DNA of 64,000 nt from the NCBI GenBank assembly GCA_029747015.1, contig JAKOGI010000007.1:1198001-1262000 (forward strand), given 5' to 3'. The notes below the pieces were generated by a model. It saw nothing but the letters and a program-made list of their open reading frames with translations. It did no database searches and had not been told where the DNA came from. Both the position numbers and the translations under genes were made by a program. Positions 46,220 to 58,789 of this stretch are shown here, piece by piece (position 1 is the stretch's first letter; each line of letters starts with the position of its first letter). The stretch is from Carnegiea gigantea (taxonomy: Eukaryota; Streptophyta; Magnoliopsida; Caryophyllales; Cactaceae).

Positions 46220-47259
46220 TTACAAGTGTTCATTACTAGATTTTCAAAGCCACCCTTGATGTGTGAAAAATGTGATACCTAAATGGGCCCAGGAACACTA
46301 TTTTTCAGAGGCACGTACATTAAGGTTAACCGCATTCAATAATCAATCAAGGTGGGGAACAAGCACATTAAAGACAAAACGACAAAGATGGAGTGAATAA
46401 TATTGAGAGATAGGAAAAAGTCTACGAGTAAAACACTAACAACTAACAGTAACAGCCTAACAGGTAAATAACGGCAGGCAGGCCGCAAGAGAAGTAAAAA
46501 TGAGCAGTCGTTGCTAGCGGTAATTTGTTGGCAGTCGTAGCAGTGTTTAGTATCTAGTATTTACTGATCCCTTCTCAATTAATTCCTTTTTTCTTGGCTC
46601 CTTTTTGGGCACTTTCTCCTCGCACGGCAAGCAAGGATTGACGTGCTCGTCTGCCTTGTACGTGTCTGTTTAAATCCAACACTTATTACTTAGGTGACAT
46701 AGATTCAAGTATTTGAATCTAGTGATGATGTGGTATGGTTAATATGGAGTAAGAAAACTATATTTTTCTAAAGAAAGGAGGGTCGTGAAAATAGAGCTAG
46801 ATAGGTGAAGTTACTGATCCGTATCAACTGTTGTATAATCTATACTCTAGACCATCATTTTCTAATTTGAGCTACTGATCCATTATCTACGTATGCTTTT
46901 TCCTTAGTTATCTTGCCTTTTTTGTTTTTTAGTTTTTTGCTTTTTTTAATTGTTTTTGTTCATTGCTTCATTACATGAGAGTGATATGAAGACTGCACTA
47001 AGTACATCATAAGAGGAAAAAAAATAAATAAAACTTACAAAACCAAAATATATGACTTAAATAAATTAGCTTCTTCTCAAACGAAGACGCTGAAGGAAAA
47101 TGAAATTGATCTAAAACTTGATTCTATAATTCAAAAAACATATATCAGACCAGTTTCATGGATGAAGTAATATAAATTAACTAGTCAACATATAAGATGT
47201 GGGTCCAAAGTTAAAATGTGGTGAATGATTTAGCTAAAACATGAAATAGATTTTTACCT
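46220..47259. other. Intergenic, no gene seen
   Basis: AT-rich DNA without supported frames or repeats of known class. Confidence 0.45.
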
Positions 47260-47358
47260 CTACGTGCAGTCATGTGCATTGGAGTAAAACTACCTGTATT
47301 GGGATCTCTTCAGACTTCGTAAAAGTGGAACCCACATTGAAAGTTATTATTGTTGTAT
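47260..47358 (+). mobile_element. SINE remnant with GTT-rich end, copy 2
   Basis: GTGCAGTCATGTGCATTGGAG, then AAAACTACCTGTATTGGGATCTC and GTGGAACCCACATTGAAAGTTATTATTGTTG. Same blocks and orientation as the copies at 20195 and 55081. Confidence 0.55.
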
Positions 47359-48907
47359 GAAATAGATTTTTACAAGATATATAGATAATATAATAATTTA
47401 AAAAGTTCATTTTCAGGGTTTAGTTGCTATGTAATGGAGTATAAAAGTGTGAGCGTAGCACTATATCGAATCTAGTGAAAATTAGTTCTAAATCAAAGCT
47501 CTTCAAAGAAAACTACCTTGATTTGTAAAACCTGACATCGACATACTATTGGCTAATAGTTAAGTAGTTTTTAGCTCTTAATTATAATATTTCTTTCCAA
47601 AAAGTTCTTTATACTAATGTATTTACAGATGAAGGAAAAAACCCACAACAAATCAAGATCCATGGACACACCCAAAAAAAAAAAAAAAAAACTCCCAATA
47701 TCACTATTCAAAATACAAACAACAAAAACAGTAAAAACCTCCAATTTTTAAAAAAAAATCAATTACGCACATAAAATCATACAACCATCGTTTTCACAGA
47801 TTGTGCATATTACACTTTACAGGTCAAGCAAGTCCAATAATCTAGTCTCCATTATCAATCAATATTCAATAATTGCGACCATATATAGACGACACTGTAT
47901 ATATGCAATTCAAAAATTCGGACCGCTTTGTATTTAATGGCTCCTCAACTATTATGTCAAACCCAGAAGACTACAAATAGCTTCGAAATCGACCCCTTCT
48001 CTCTCGAGGTTTGTATTTGATAGTTATAGATGTCTTTTTGTTGCCGAAATCAAAACATGACAAAGCAATCATCTCCGACTCCATGTATAAGTCCATGATA
48101 GACGCCAAAAACTGTGCATTCTTCTAAGAGCGCAGAAATTGCACTCTGATTCTAATGCAAACATTTGAATTGTGTGAGATGCCATTGTTAATTTGGTTGA
48201 GATTCCTACATTCTTGTCTCTTATTATGTTGAAATCTAATTTGTTAAAAAAAAAAAAAGGTTACAACCCGTATAATGTATGTGTATTAATGAAGAAACAT
48301 TTCTTTAACTACTTATCTGTTTAGGGGCCTAACCCCTCGTTTGTGCCCTCAAAAAAAGCACTTATTTGTCTATACTCATTCTACATTTTTAGGGTTGGAG
48401 AGGGTTGTGTTTAGACTGAAATGATACTGAATTGGTCACAATGTGTATAGCTAGAACTATCAACAATAAGACTCAATTTCTTTAATTTGAGCTATATATA
48501 TTTGTGTTTGGCATACATTTGGTTAGAGTGTCCTAAGAGTGTTCGATCAAGATTGGTTGTGTTGCACACAAATATGAGAGACATGAGGTTGTGAAGATTG
48601 TCGATCCTTCTTAGCTTGGTTATTAATTATATTTTATATCCAAAAGTCTATTTTTCTCTATAGATTAGCCATAACGAATCTCTAAATATCTTTGTTGAGG
48701 AATCAATCGTGTATATGTATGGTGGTCATGACTCATGAAATCTTCATTATAGATACGTTTTGTTCAATGAAAAGGTGCTTCTATTTTAGAGTAATACCTT
48801 TCAAAGGGAATACTAAATGTATTCCTTTTTGTAAGGAGAGGGATCTTTGAAACCATGTTGTAGTACAATGAAAATCTTAACCCGCAGTGCTCGCCAAGGC
48901 CTATATT
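47359..48907. other. Intergenic, no gene seen
   Basis: AT-rich DNA with several poly(A) tracts, the longest at about 47675-47692. Confidence 0.45.
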
Positions 48908-49031
48908 ATACTCCTAAGAGTACATACTCTCACAAGCCATGTCAGCGCCGCATATTAAAGATTGTCTATATGGCAAATATACACTGAAAAATATATATAC
49001 GTGGCAAGGAAAAGTACACACTCCTCAGTAT
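48908..49031. mobile_element. Small candidate MITE, copy B
   Basis: TATACTCCTAAGAGTACATACTC, then ACAAGCC at the left, and the inverted right end TATACTGAGGAGTGTGTACTTTTCCTTGCC, form imperfect terminal inverted repeats. It resembles the segment at 11442-11575. No clear target duplication. Confidence 0.45.
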
Positions 49032-51852
49032 ATGATATTAATGTACATTACCCCTTGATACAATGTGAACTAAAAACTTATTGCATAATGGAGAGTCTTG
49101 CCTTATTTGATTACCATTCCTTATAATTAAGTCGAACATATTAAACCCCTATTATTACGGGACAAGCAAAATTAATATTTGATTAATAAGTTTTTTTTTC
49201 TTTGTGGGGGACCCTTAGTAGCTCCAAATACATATGTATGATCACATCAATTTTTGGAGTTCTCCGAAAAGTTGTTTAGATACGATTAAAGCTACTGTAT
49301 GCTCATGTCCAAAATATACATGATTGTAAATTGCCACCATAAGGTTCAAATCTCATTAGAGATATGGGGGGAATTATGTTTCCTTTACCTCCTCTTCTTT
49401 TCATACCGTCCAACTGTTCCAATGAGAGGTAAGGTCCTTCCTTCATATTTAGTGGACGAGCTTAACAATAAGGAGTGAGACGAAGTACAGTAAATTTGAC
49501 ATTTTCTTCCCATCAAGAGAAGAAGAAAAAAAAGGGCATTTTCTAGTGCCTTAGTCCGCCAATTTGTGAGTTACCCTTTTATGAATTTTAATTTTTCCAT
49601 TATCTTAAATAATTTATCTTTCAACTGTTTCATCTTACTTTAATTTGATGTCATCTTATTTTAGATAATCTTTTTTAAGTATGACCATCTCGCTTCAATT
49701 AAAATCAAATCATCTTCCAATCTGGCCCGAATAATGTAACCTAAATTAATACTTAGTTAATTGATAATTAATTTGACAACCGTGGTGTTTGAGAGAGACC
49801 CACTTTATCAGTCATTCGTGGCTTAAGAAATCAAAAGAAGAGCCTTAAAACTTTTTTCACAAAGAATTGGAAGATGACAAAAAGGAGGAGGCCAACCAAA
49901 ATGCAAACAAATCATGTTTTTGTTTCGTAAAATCAATGTTACAAAAGTAGAAACCATTTATTAGTTTATTTATGAATGATTCTTTGACAAATGTAAGTCT
50001 ACTTGATACTCAAGGACAATTAGCTAGCTAAAGCATCTCTATCCTTCCCTTAAAAACATTTTCTCTTTCTTTCCTTTTTTTAAAAAAAAAAAATCAAATC
50101 AAAAGGGAAAAAGGGAATTGAAAAGAATTGAATTATGACAATTAAGACAAAAGAAACCCCACAAAACCTAATTTCTTTTTAAGCATCCAATGTCCCTTTT
50201 TTTCTAACTCTCCTCCTCCAAATTTTTTGCCTTTCAGCCCTTTTGAGGTTTAGCATGAGCTCCCTTTGCTTTTGTTTTTGCACATTAAAACTTTAGCATT
50301 TATCTCTCTTTTCTTCTCTTTTTATGTTAATTTTGGAGGCATTTTCTTGGATACCTCGTTCTTCTAGAAAAGAATAAAAAGAAAGAAAGAAATTGAGGTT
50401 CCGAAAGAAGATACCAGCACTAGACTTGTATTATACAATACGAGTATCTAAAGTTCTATCTATGTTATGAACTGTGATTTTAAAGCCAGTGGAGTCTATA
50501 TACTCGAGCTAGTTTTAGATAGAGTATGAATAAATCTCCATCTATATTGATACAAATCAGAATCCAAATTAAATATGTAAAAAAAGATTATATGTAAGAA
50601 AATTAGACCTTTATTTATAAAAAAAATGTTTTAACCAGTCATAAGGACTCCATTTTCAAAATCTAACTAATTAAAATGATTGATGTGGCATATTCACTTA
50701 GAATTATCACTTTTCAAATCAAATTGACTAGATATATATATATCTATATAATCTTAATTGATGGAAAATTTATCACATCACATTTATGAAGCAAATAACA
50801 AGAGAGGTCCGACATAGTATGCCTTTGATATATATTATCATTTTTGTTATTATTCTTCCACTATGTATGCTTAATTGGTGATTCAGTTTGACTCTTTGAC
50901 AATTAAGGGAGCTAATGTCAACGACAGAATGGTGTCCTAACTTAACTAACACCATTCTTGCTTGCTTCCTTGATTGCTTTCCACAAAAGAATACTGGAAA
51001 AATGTGACACTGATTGAGATCCATTGAGTTGGGTGTATGGCAATTTGGATTTGGACTTCCCCATCACATCACCTTGAAAACACTCCTATTTTAGATTCGA
51101 TCATCTTCACCCATTCATCTTTAGTGGCTAACTCAATACAGCTAATCCATAATTACCTAATGGCCCTCTTAACTTCTTTAATTTCACCAATGATTATCTT
51201 CCCTTATTAGACTCTTATCATATTATTAGGTAGTTATTCAAGCAAGTAGGTTGGATATGGATCTATATGGCAAGTACATAATTCCACACAATACGGGGCA
51301 ATTATCTTATAGTTGTCAATAAGTTAGTTTCGATCTTGTATATGAATAGAGAAGCTAATCAAATGATAAATTAATGGAATTTCGGATAATAATATACTAT
51401 ACTTTGGGGGTAATGGATAATGATGCTCCGAACTTTTAACTTGTATGTTCATGCATCATACTTTTGGCCTATTTATTGTCTATATACAAAAGCAGAATTT
51501 GAGTGTGTTTTTTATCAATGTAGTGCACCAGTTTTACACTAGTATATAATTCCATATGTTTAAAATGCAAGAATTTTTATGTGTATACAATTGTATACGT
51601 TGATTATAAATTTACATCACCAACTAAAAACACCTTCAAAATCAATCTTAGTATATAAATAGTAAATAGGTACACAGTATTGTGTATAGACGTCCAAGTT
51701 CAAAGTTGAAAATATTATTGTCCAATAACCCTAAAGTATAGTATATTATCGTCCAATGTATATTCCTAAAGTACTTGGTACAATATGTCTATCAATCTTA
51801 ACGTTAATTGTGTTCCCATTTGTCATCTTTGCGTTGATCATATACCATATGA
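49032..51852. other. Gene-poor intergenic DNA
   Basis: AT-rich. The minus-strand frame at 50773-51024 has no recognised domain. Confidence 0.45.
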
Positions 51853-52152
51853 TGATTTGTAACACCCCGAGAGTAACTTAAAAGGATTTGAAGTGACTAC
51901 TTATATCACAAAAGGTGCACCTTCCTTTTTGAGAGCCCACTCATAGGAACTCCATAGTTAAGCACGCTTAATGTGGAGAAATCTTATAATTGGTGATCTT
52001 TTGGGAAGTTTCTCAAACAGCGTATGAGTGAGGACGAAATACTACGAAAAGACTTGTGTTGATTTATAGCGCCAGTCGACAATCCTTGAAGTCAGTCCTA
52101 GTAACTGTCCGTCTGTGTGCTACACAAGAGGGGGTCAGGGTGTTACATGATT
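51853..52152 (+). mobile_element. Cassandra-like solo LTR carrying a 5S rRNA-like segment
   Basis: The LTR spans 51858-52147 (290 bp). It begins TGTAACACCCCGAGAG and ends GGGTGTTACA, with TGATT duplicated at 51853-51857 and 52148-52152. Inside, about 51948-52010 resembles the 5S rRNA internal promoter: AACTCCATAGTTAAGC, then GCTTA and GGTGATCTTTTGGGAAGT. A 5S-derived segment in a TGTAACACCC...GGTGTTACA LTR is the hallmark of Cassandra TRIM elements. No partner LTR or internal region is nearby, so this is a solo LTR. Confidence 0.9.
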
Positions 52153-53871
52153 ACTTAAATTATCCTCTCGTAAAAAGAGTACTATTGTAACTCATCTTAT
52201 TACTATATATTAAAATAAAAACTTTTATTGGATTTTGGACCTTTTGGTGGAGGAGGAGAGGGGAGCAATGGTAGGAAAATAAATGTTAAGTTAAATAAAA
52301 GGACCTAAGTTTTGAATTTAAAGATTGTTGTCAAGTTGAACATAGGTTTTGTTGTAAGTAAAGGCATGCCCATACTAATTCCTTTATGTTTTCAATTATC
52401 AATCCTTAAATTCATGGAAATAGTTGTACTCCTATGCTATCTTAATTTACATCTTCAATAAATGATAATGACAATAATAAATAAAATAAAATAAACAAAT
52501 AAATACGTACACAAATAGTTGAATTTGCCGAAGAACCATACTCTTGTCAAATTTTGGTAACGTAATCCATACTCCTACTATATTTCTGAAAATCGCCAAC
52601 TAGCCAACCCCCTCTCCCTCCCAAAAAAAGAAAAAGAAAAATCAATGGAATAAAATTCTACCATAAGTACTTTTGCTAGGATGTCTTTATGAGGTACGAG
52701 AACATAAGCATTAATACCATAGGAGGGTGGGCAAAGTTATGGCAAATGCTATCATCCAAATCCATTGAGACAGAAATGTAAAAAATATAAATGAAGATCA
52801 TGCGAGGACGAAAGGACAAATAGCCAAATAGGTAGAGAGACGGTCACCAACTCCCACTTGCTTCCCAACAAGAGAAGAGAATGTGGGAATTGCGTTTGTT
52901 TTTCCCATGTTTTTAATTTAACCAACTAATCAATAACAACTTGTTAATCACCATGTTAAGTATTTGATATTTGATGTTATATCGATACGAATTGAACAGT
53001 TGTTACCTCGCAAGTAGTATTATCTTATCAGTACAGATGCTTTTGTTTACAAGACTCGAATGTAAAAATTTATTGGAGTAGAATGAATAACTGACTTTAA
53101 TTACGTGCGCAAGGTATGGTGATATGAAAACCTAAATTTATGTCTGCACAGTTTTCGTTGCCAACTGTTTATTTACCCCTCCCTATTTGTCCTTTGTCTT
53201 AGATCACTCTCTGCTTTGCATTTAACTAAGAACTGGGCGCTTTTGGAGCCTTTGACATTTTGGGATTCTGGGTTAGACACAGCACATTGTTATTGTTATT
53301 TAATATAATAAGTTCTGCTGTGGTGGTGTAGACTTGTGTACTAGTAGTATTTTAGGCTTTGTTCAAGCAAAGCTCAAATAAAATACTCTCCACCTTTTGA
53401 TGCAAAAAGGCCCTTCATTTACAAAAGATACAGGATTTGGTAAACTCTTTCGTCCCTTGCATTGCGAAGGGCCCCTGTTAGACTCTCTGGTCAAAAGGGT
53501 TATCTTTATTTGGTATTAGTTTGCCAGCAAGCTCATTATTACTTCTGCCCAATCCTGCTTGCAATTTGCATTCAGAGGCTTGAACTTCTCTGTCTTCACT
53601 CTTCCTAACTGTGTAATCAGATGATTTCCTCTTCGTTAAACATTGCTCTAATGTGAAGAAGACATGCTGCGGTTTCTGAAAGCTTGATTTTTGGTGGCTT
53701 TTTGGGGTACCCATTTGCTAATTTGAGGTGCTTGGCTTTTTTTACCATCTGGGTTGTCCTTAATTTCTTTCTACATTTGGGTCAGTCCAGTCAAGTGTTC
53801 AGTTTTGGCTCTTCTGGGTGCCAATTTCTTCTTGCAATCAGTAGGTTTGGATTATTCTTTGGTCTTCAGAG
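52153..53871. other. Intergenic DNA and leader of the DUF547 gene
   Basis: The last 300-400 bases are T-rich and look like a 5' leader. The frames at 53478-53714 (minus), 53684-53914 and 53754-53960 are not accepted, because the true ATG at 53872 lies in another frame. Confidence 0.45.
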
Positions 53872-56800
53872 ATGGGGTTGGAAGAAAATGGAGATGGCAA
53901 AGTGCTGGGACTAAGATTGATCCCAAGACACAAGCGTTCAAAGAGGTAATTAATCCCTAATTTGCTTTTGAGTTTGCATTTCTGTTCTTTTATAAGAATC
54001 TAATCTTTCATTAAATTTTATGGGTTTATGCTGAATCGGTGGAGACAATTTGCTTGAATTGATTGTTGGTATTGAAAAAGGAGCCTCATTTAATCTTCTT
54101 GATGTCACTTATCTCTCATGCCCACATTAATTTCTCATACCTAATAATTTTTTTCTGCAACCCCCTCATTAAATATCTCCTAAATAGTTCCTGCTTTCAT
54201 TGTATAAAAGGATGGGCAAAGCAAAACCTCGAATAGGATTCAACTAAGAACCAATTTCAGAGGATATGGGGTGCTGGAGAGAGAGATGAAGCTGCATAAC
54301 CTAGATCTCCAGACAAGAAATTTCAATCTTGAATGTTGATATTATTCATTCCAAATGTGGTTTATTAAAACACAATCTGGGTTAATTAAGAATAATAGAA
54401 CCAGTAAAGGGACCCTTGTAAACCATTTAAGCAATAATGTCTTTTGCTTTCTTTCATTTTTAAGGAGTGCAAGTCTTGTGCTTTATTACTTATCCTATTT
54501 TCACTTTAAAAAGGAGTTCAATAGGCCAGGGGCAGAATATCTTGTATATTGTGTTTGTGCGTGAGGTGGATTGTGGTTGATACTTAGAAAGAAAAATGCA
54601 TCTGGCATTAAAGTTGCTCTCATATGTTAACTGCTTTTAACTAATTTTCCTACTTTCTTATTGTCAGCTTTCCGGAAAAAAGAGCTGAGGGAGCCTTGGA
54701 TGATTCCATTGAAGAGTCCTCTCGTCTAAAGTTGGTAAGCGGTGGCTCCTTCTTTTGGGTTACCTTTCTTTTCTATTTTGATATTTTGATTCTTCTTGTA
54801 TTATCTTTAAGCTAAAAGGAGCTTAGCGCTTAACATTTGGTTGATTATTTTACTGTTGTGCTTTTCTCAGTGGTTCCAACTTTAATGGATCCTGCATTAG
54901 AATCCCTTGTACATGGATTCTGATGATGTGCACTTTATCCACTTCTCTCTCCTTTTATTTGTCAAATTTCGTTTCTAAAATGTTTCAGCATTTCCTTTCG
55001 TGCGACCATAGATGTTTGTTCTTTGTAGTCGACATGTGAAACACTTTACAAAGTTAGTTCTAGACGGATAGAAGTCTCTTTGCTTGCATGAGTGCTTGTA
55101 GGGATAAGACTACCTATATCCGGATCTCCCTGGACCCTGGGAAAGTGGGACTCACATTGGGAGTTGTTATCGTTGTTGTAGATGGGTAGAAGTTTTGACT
55201 TCTGATGCTTCAATATGTTGGACTGCCAGGATGTAGGACGATTGAAGGGCTCTTTCAGGTCTAACAAACAGCCGTCTCCTAGAGCTGAAACTCAGAATTC
55301 ACTGAAGCAAGAAGTATGCAATTTACTCCATTTGCTAATGTTTCTGCAATGGTCATGATATGTGTCTCTCTTTTCTGCATCATCTGATGCCTGAGTCTGA
55401 TTTTCCATTGTTACATTCTACTTAGATTTTGCAACTTGAGAAAAGATTGCAAGAGCAATTTTCTGTACGTCGTGCTTTAGAAAAAGCATTGGGTTCTGGA
55501 TCATCTTCATTCAGAGCTGCAAATGAACCTCCTTCTGTTCCTAAGGTAGGTGATCAGTAGCTTTAATTGCATCACTTTTTTTTTTCCGCAATTGGATGAT
55601 CTGCATATTCTGTGTTTATGTTAATTGCTATCAGTATCCCAAATTATAATGTGCATGTTTTTGAGTCATTATTCCTCGAAATGCTACAAGTTACTCAAAT
55701 GAATTTACTTGTTTCAGCCTGCAACAGAATTGATAAAGGAAATTGCGGTGCTAGAAATGGAAGTTGTGTACTTGGAGCAGTACCTTCTTACTTTGTATAG
55801 AAAAGCCTTTGATCAGCAGATATCCTCTGTGTCTCCAAAAAATAAGGATCAGAAGATATCCTCTGTATCTCCAACTGCTAAGAACCAAAGGCCAAACTCT
55901 CCTTCGATAGCCCCAAGACGACTGTTTGTCGATGAAGATGGAGCTGAAACAAGAAAGAAGATTGAAACTTCAGCAGTTCAGTTGGCCGCGAAGACACTCT
56001 CTAGCACATGGAAAGAATCTGGTGAATGTGCCGCAGGTGGGAAGATGCTCGATTCCAATGTCCACCGCTGTCATTCCACTCTGTCTCATCGTGCTACTCT
56101 GGCAACAAAGCCTTCTCCAGATTCTCTATCCAAAGCTTTGCGTTCATGTCATTCACAACCACTGTCCATGACTGAGGTAATTTGTGGTGCATTTTATATG
56201 GCATCCAAGTCTGGTCTTTGCTATTGGGAGCTTTCACTTGTTTCACTAGAATGTCTCCTCTGATTCTTTGGACTGTTAGCTATTTAAAAAGTTCAAGAAC
56301 TTTGATGAGTGATCGACTACGATCTCTCGCAAGCAACATTCGTAACACGGCACAATATGCATGTATTGATTATTATTATGATGTTTGTTTGTGCAGTTTG
56401 CGGCTTCAAGTGTGATAAGTCTTGCTGAGCATCTTGGTACACGTATCTCAGACCATGTTCCAGAGACACCTAACAGGATCTCAGAAGAGATGGTGAAGTG
56501 CATGGCAGCCATATTTTACAAGTTGGGGGAACCACCTTCAGCCAATAATGGCCTCTCATCACCCAATTCGTCGTCATCCTCAGTGGGTGAATTTTCCCCT
56601 CAGTATCAATGCGATGCGTGGAGTCCAGGTTTTGCCAAAGATTCAGCTTTTGATGCATGTTTAGACAATCCATTCAATGTGGAAGGACTTAAAGAATTCA
56701 GTGGCCCTTATTGCACAATGGTTGAAGTCCCTTGTTTATACAGAGAGTCTCAGAAACTGGGTGAGGTGGAGCATATGCTGCAGAATTTTAGGTAAGGTCT

Positions 56801-58134
56801 CCATGATATGCTTATCCGTACAGAGATAGAACCATTTTATAAATAGAAAGGAAAGAATGTCACAGCATGAGCTCCACAAAGCTAACTATGTTCTGCCTTT
56901 CCATCTGAAGGTCACTCATCAGCCAATTACAAGAAGTAGATCTGAAGAAGATGAACCATGAGGATAAACTTGCATTTTGGATAAATGTCCACAACACTTT
57001 GGTGATGCATGTAATAATCACTATCTGTTAAAATCATGGCTTGACCTCTTACTTTTATATCATCCCATGCTGTTTATGTGGCTGAATCCTTATCTACGCT
57101 GGGTTTCTTGATAGGCATATCTAGCGTATGGCATTCCGCAAAATAATGTAAAGAGGGTCTTCTTACTCCTGAAGGTAAGAGACAGTGAGTACTAGCTTAC
57201 TTTGGGGGAAACTCTACAACATTGTGACTACTTAAATTCCTTTTGTGCAATGCAGGCTGCATACAATGTTGGGGGTCACACTATAAGCGCAGATACTATC
57301 CAGAGTACCATCTTGGGATGCAGAATGTCACGTCCAGGGCAGGTCTGTTATGTCTTTACTTATATGATCACAGCAGTTAGCATTTGCTATGATTGTTTCT
57401 AGTTCTAGTAATGACTTTCTAAGTGGGCATAATAAACTATTTTCTTCATGCGATTTCAGTGGCTTCGCATGTTACTTTCTCCAAGAACAAAACTCAAGTC
57501 AGGAGATAACCGTCAGGCTTATGCAATTGAGCACCCGGAACCCCTTCTACACTTTGCGCTTTGTTCAGGAAGCCACTCTGATCCTGCGGTATACACATAT
57601 TCTTGAATTCTGTTTTGACGTTGTCAGGCAAATCACTTTAACATTGGATACATGTCTGATGATTAACTATCCGTTGATTAAATCAGCTATTAAATAGGAT
57701 TGGATCAGTTTGATCCTTGTAAGGACTAGATCTTGTATGCATGATACAACAATTGTGTTCTCCATGGCATTCTATTTTGCCAGGAGTACAAAAAACACTC
57801 TCTGAAAAACTTTGCAATTGCTTTTGCACAGCTTCGTGCATATACTCCAAAGAGAGTGCTTCAAGAGCTGGAAGCTGCAAAGGAAGAGTATATACGTGCA
57901 ACCTTTGGTGTGCGCAAGGACCAGAAAGTTGTCCTGCCAAAGATTGTGGATTCATATGCCAAGGATTTAGGTTTGTCTCCTGTTGGTATCTTCGAGATGA
58001 TCCAGCAGTCTCTACCTGATTCACTGAGGAAGACTCTTAAAAAGTGTCAAACGGGGAAGTCGCGCAAGAGCATTGAATGGATGCCGCATAATTTCGCTTT
58101 CCGTTACCTAATATCCAAGGAACTGGTGAAGTAA
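53872..58134 (+). CDS. MIP1 leucine-zipper / DUF547 protein, eleven coding exons
   Basis: Exons: 53872-53945, 54668-54734, 55230-55313, 55426-55545, 55718-56176, 56397-56791, 56911-57010, 57115-57174, 57256-57342, 57460-57588 and 57832-58134. They join to 625 codons plus stop with all GT-AG junctions in frame. The start MGLEENGDGKVLG is basic soon after (PRHKRSK). An N-terminal coiled coil of the MIP1 leucine-zipper type (about 73-145, with LQLEKRLQEQFSVRRALEKAL and EIAVLEMEVVYLEQYLLTLY) is followed by a Ser-rich middle. The DUF547 domain (about 390-560) has LAFWINVHNTLVMHA, AYNVGGHTISADTIQ and HFALCSGSHSDPALRAYTP, then a conserved end (LPKIVDSYAKD, SIEWMPHNFAFRYL). The biochemical role is unknown; DUF547 is related to a cysteine-protease-like fold in some surveys, which I cannot verify here. 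A 36-bp in-frame tandem duplication is at 55811-55882. It is probably the counterpart of At2g23700. Confidence 0.9.
55081..55180 (+). mobile_element. SINE remnant in a DUF547 intron, copy 3
   Basis: GCATGAGTGCTTGTAGGGATAAGAC, then CTACCTATATCCGGATCTCC and GTGGGACTCACATTGGGAGTTGTTATCGTTGTTG. Same blocks as the copies at 20195 and 47260. It lies in the intron between coding exons 2 and 3. Confidence 0.6.
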
Positions 58135-58789
58135 TCTCAATATGAGGATATATTTCATGTTGTCTGCAGTAAATTTTGTTATTAGGTGATTTTTCTCCTT
58201 TTGTTCTTGGAGTAACAGTCGAGTGTTTTTTGTACAAAAATATATCAGAAGAGAAAAGGAGGACATGATATAAAAGAGCCCCCATTTTGTAAATGCAGCA
58301 TCTTGTCATCTATTTTTGCTTGGGAATGCAAGTGTATGCCATCTTGTATTATATTTAAGTCTATGGAATAATATATATATATATATATATTTATTTGCTT
58401 GACTTTATAGGGGTGCTTATGATCGATCCATCTCTATGCATGACCCATCCATCGGTTGCCTGTTCTTACCTTGAGAGTCTTACTCGAGATAGACCCCTTA
58501 TTTTTCGCATTATTCCAAGAAGACATGGTGATTAAATAGAGTATTTGATTATGCACCAGAATTTACTGATTTAGTCACTGATCACTCAGCCATGATGTCA
58601 GTGTCGAAAATACCAGGTAGCAGCAAGAAAGATTGAAATTCCTTAAATAAAATTCATACCATGGAGTACATATTCAACTCCGGGGTACCAAAGTTCCTAC
58701 AACGAGCTACTAATACAGTTTCACAAGCTTCAAATCAGAACGACCAACTACACAACTAACAGAACATAACCAAGTTCAGACAGCGAACA
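58135..58789. other. 3' UTR of the DUF547 gene and convergent spacer
   Basis: A TA microsatellite is at about 58370-58391, just after AATAATAT. The spacer separates the convergent DUF547 and NIP genes. Confidence 0.5.

Noticed and set aside
58381..58391. TA repeat near the DUF547 3' end as a terminator
   Set aside because: A simple microsatellite. Plant Pol II termination is not defined by such tracts.
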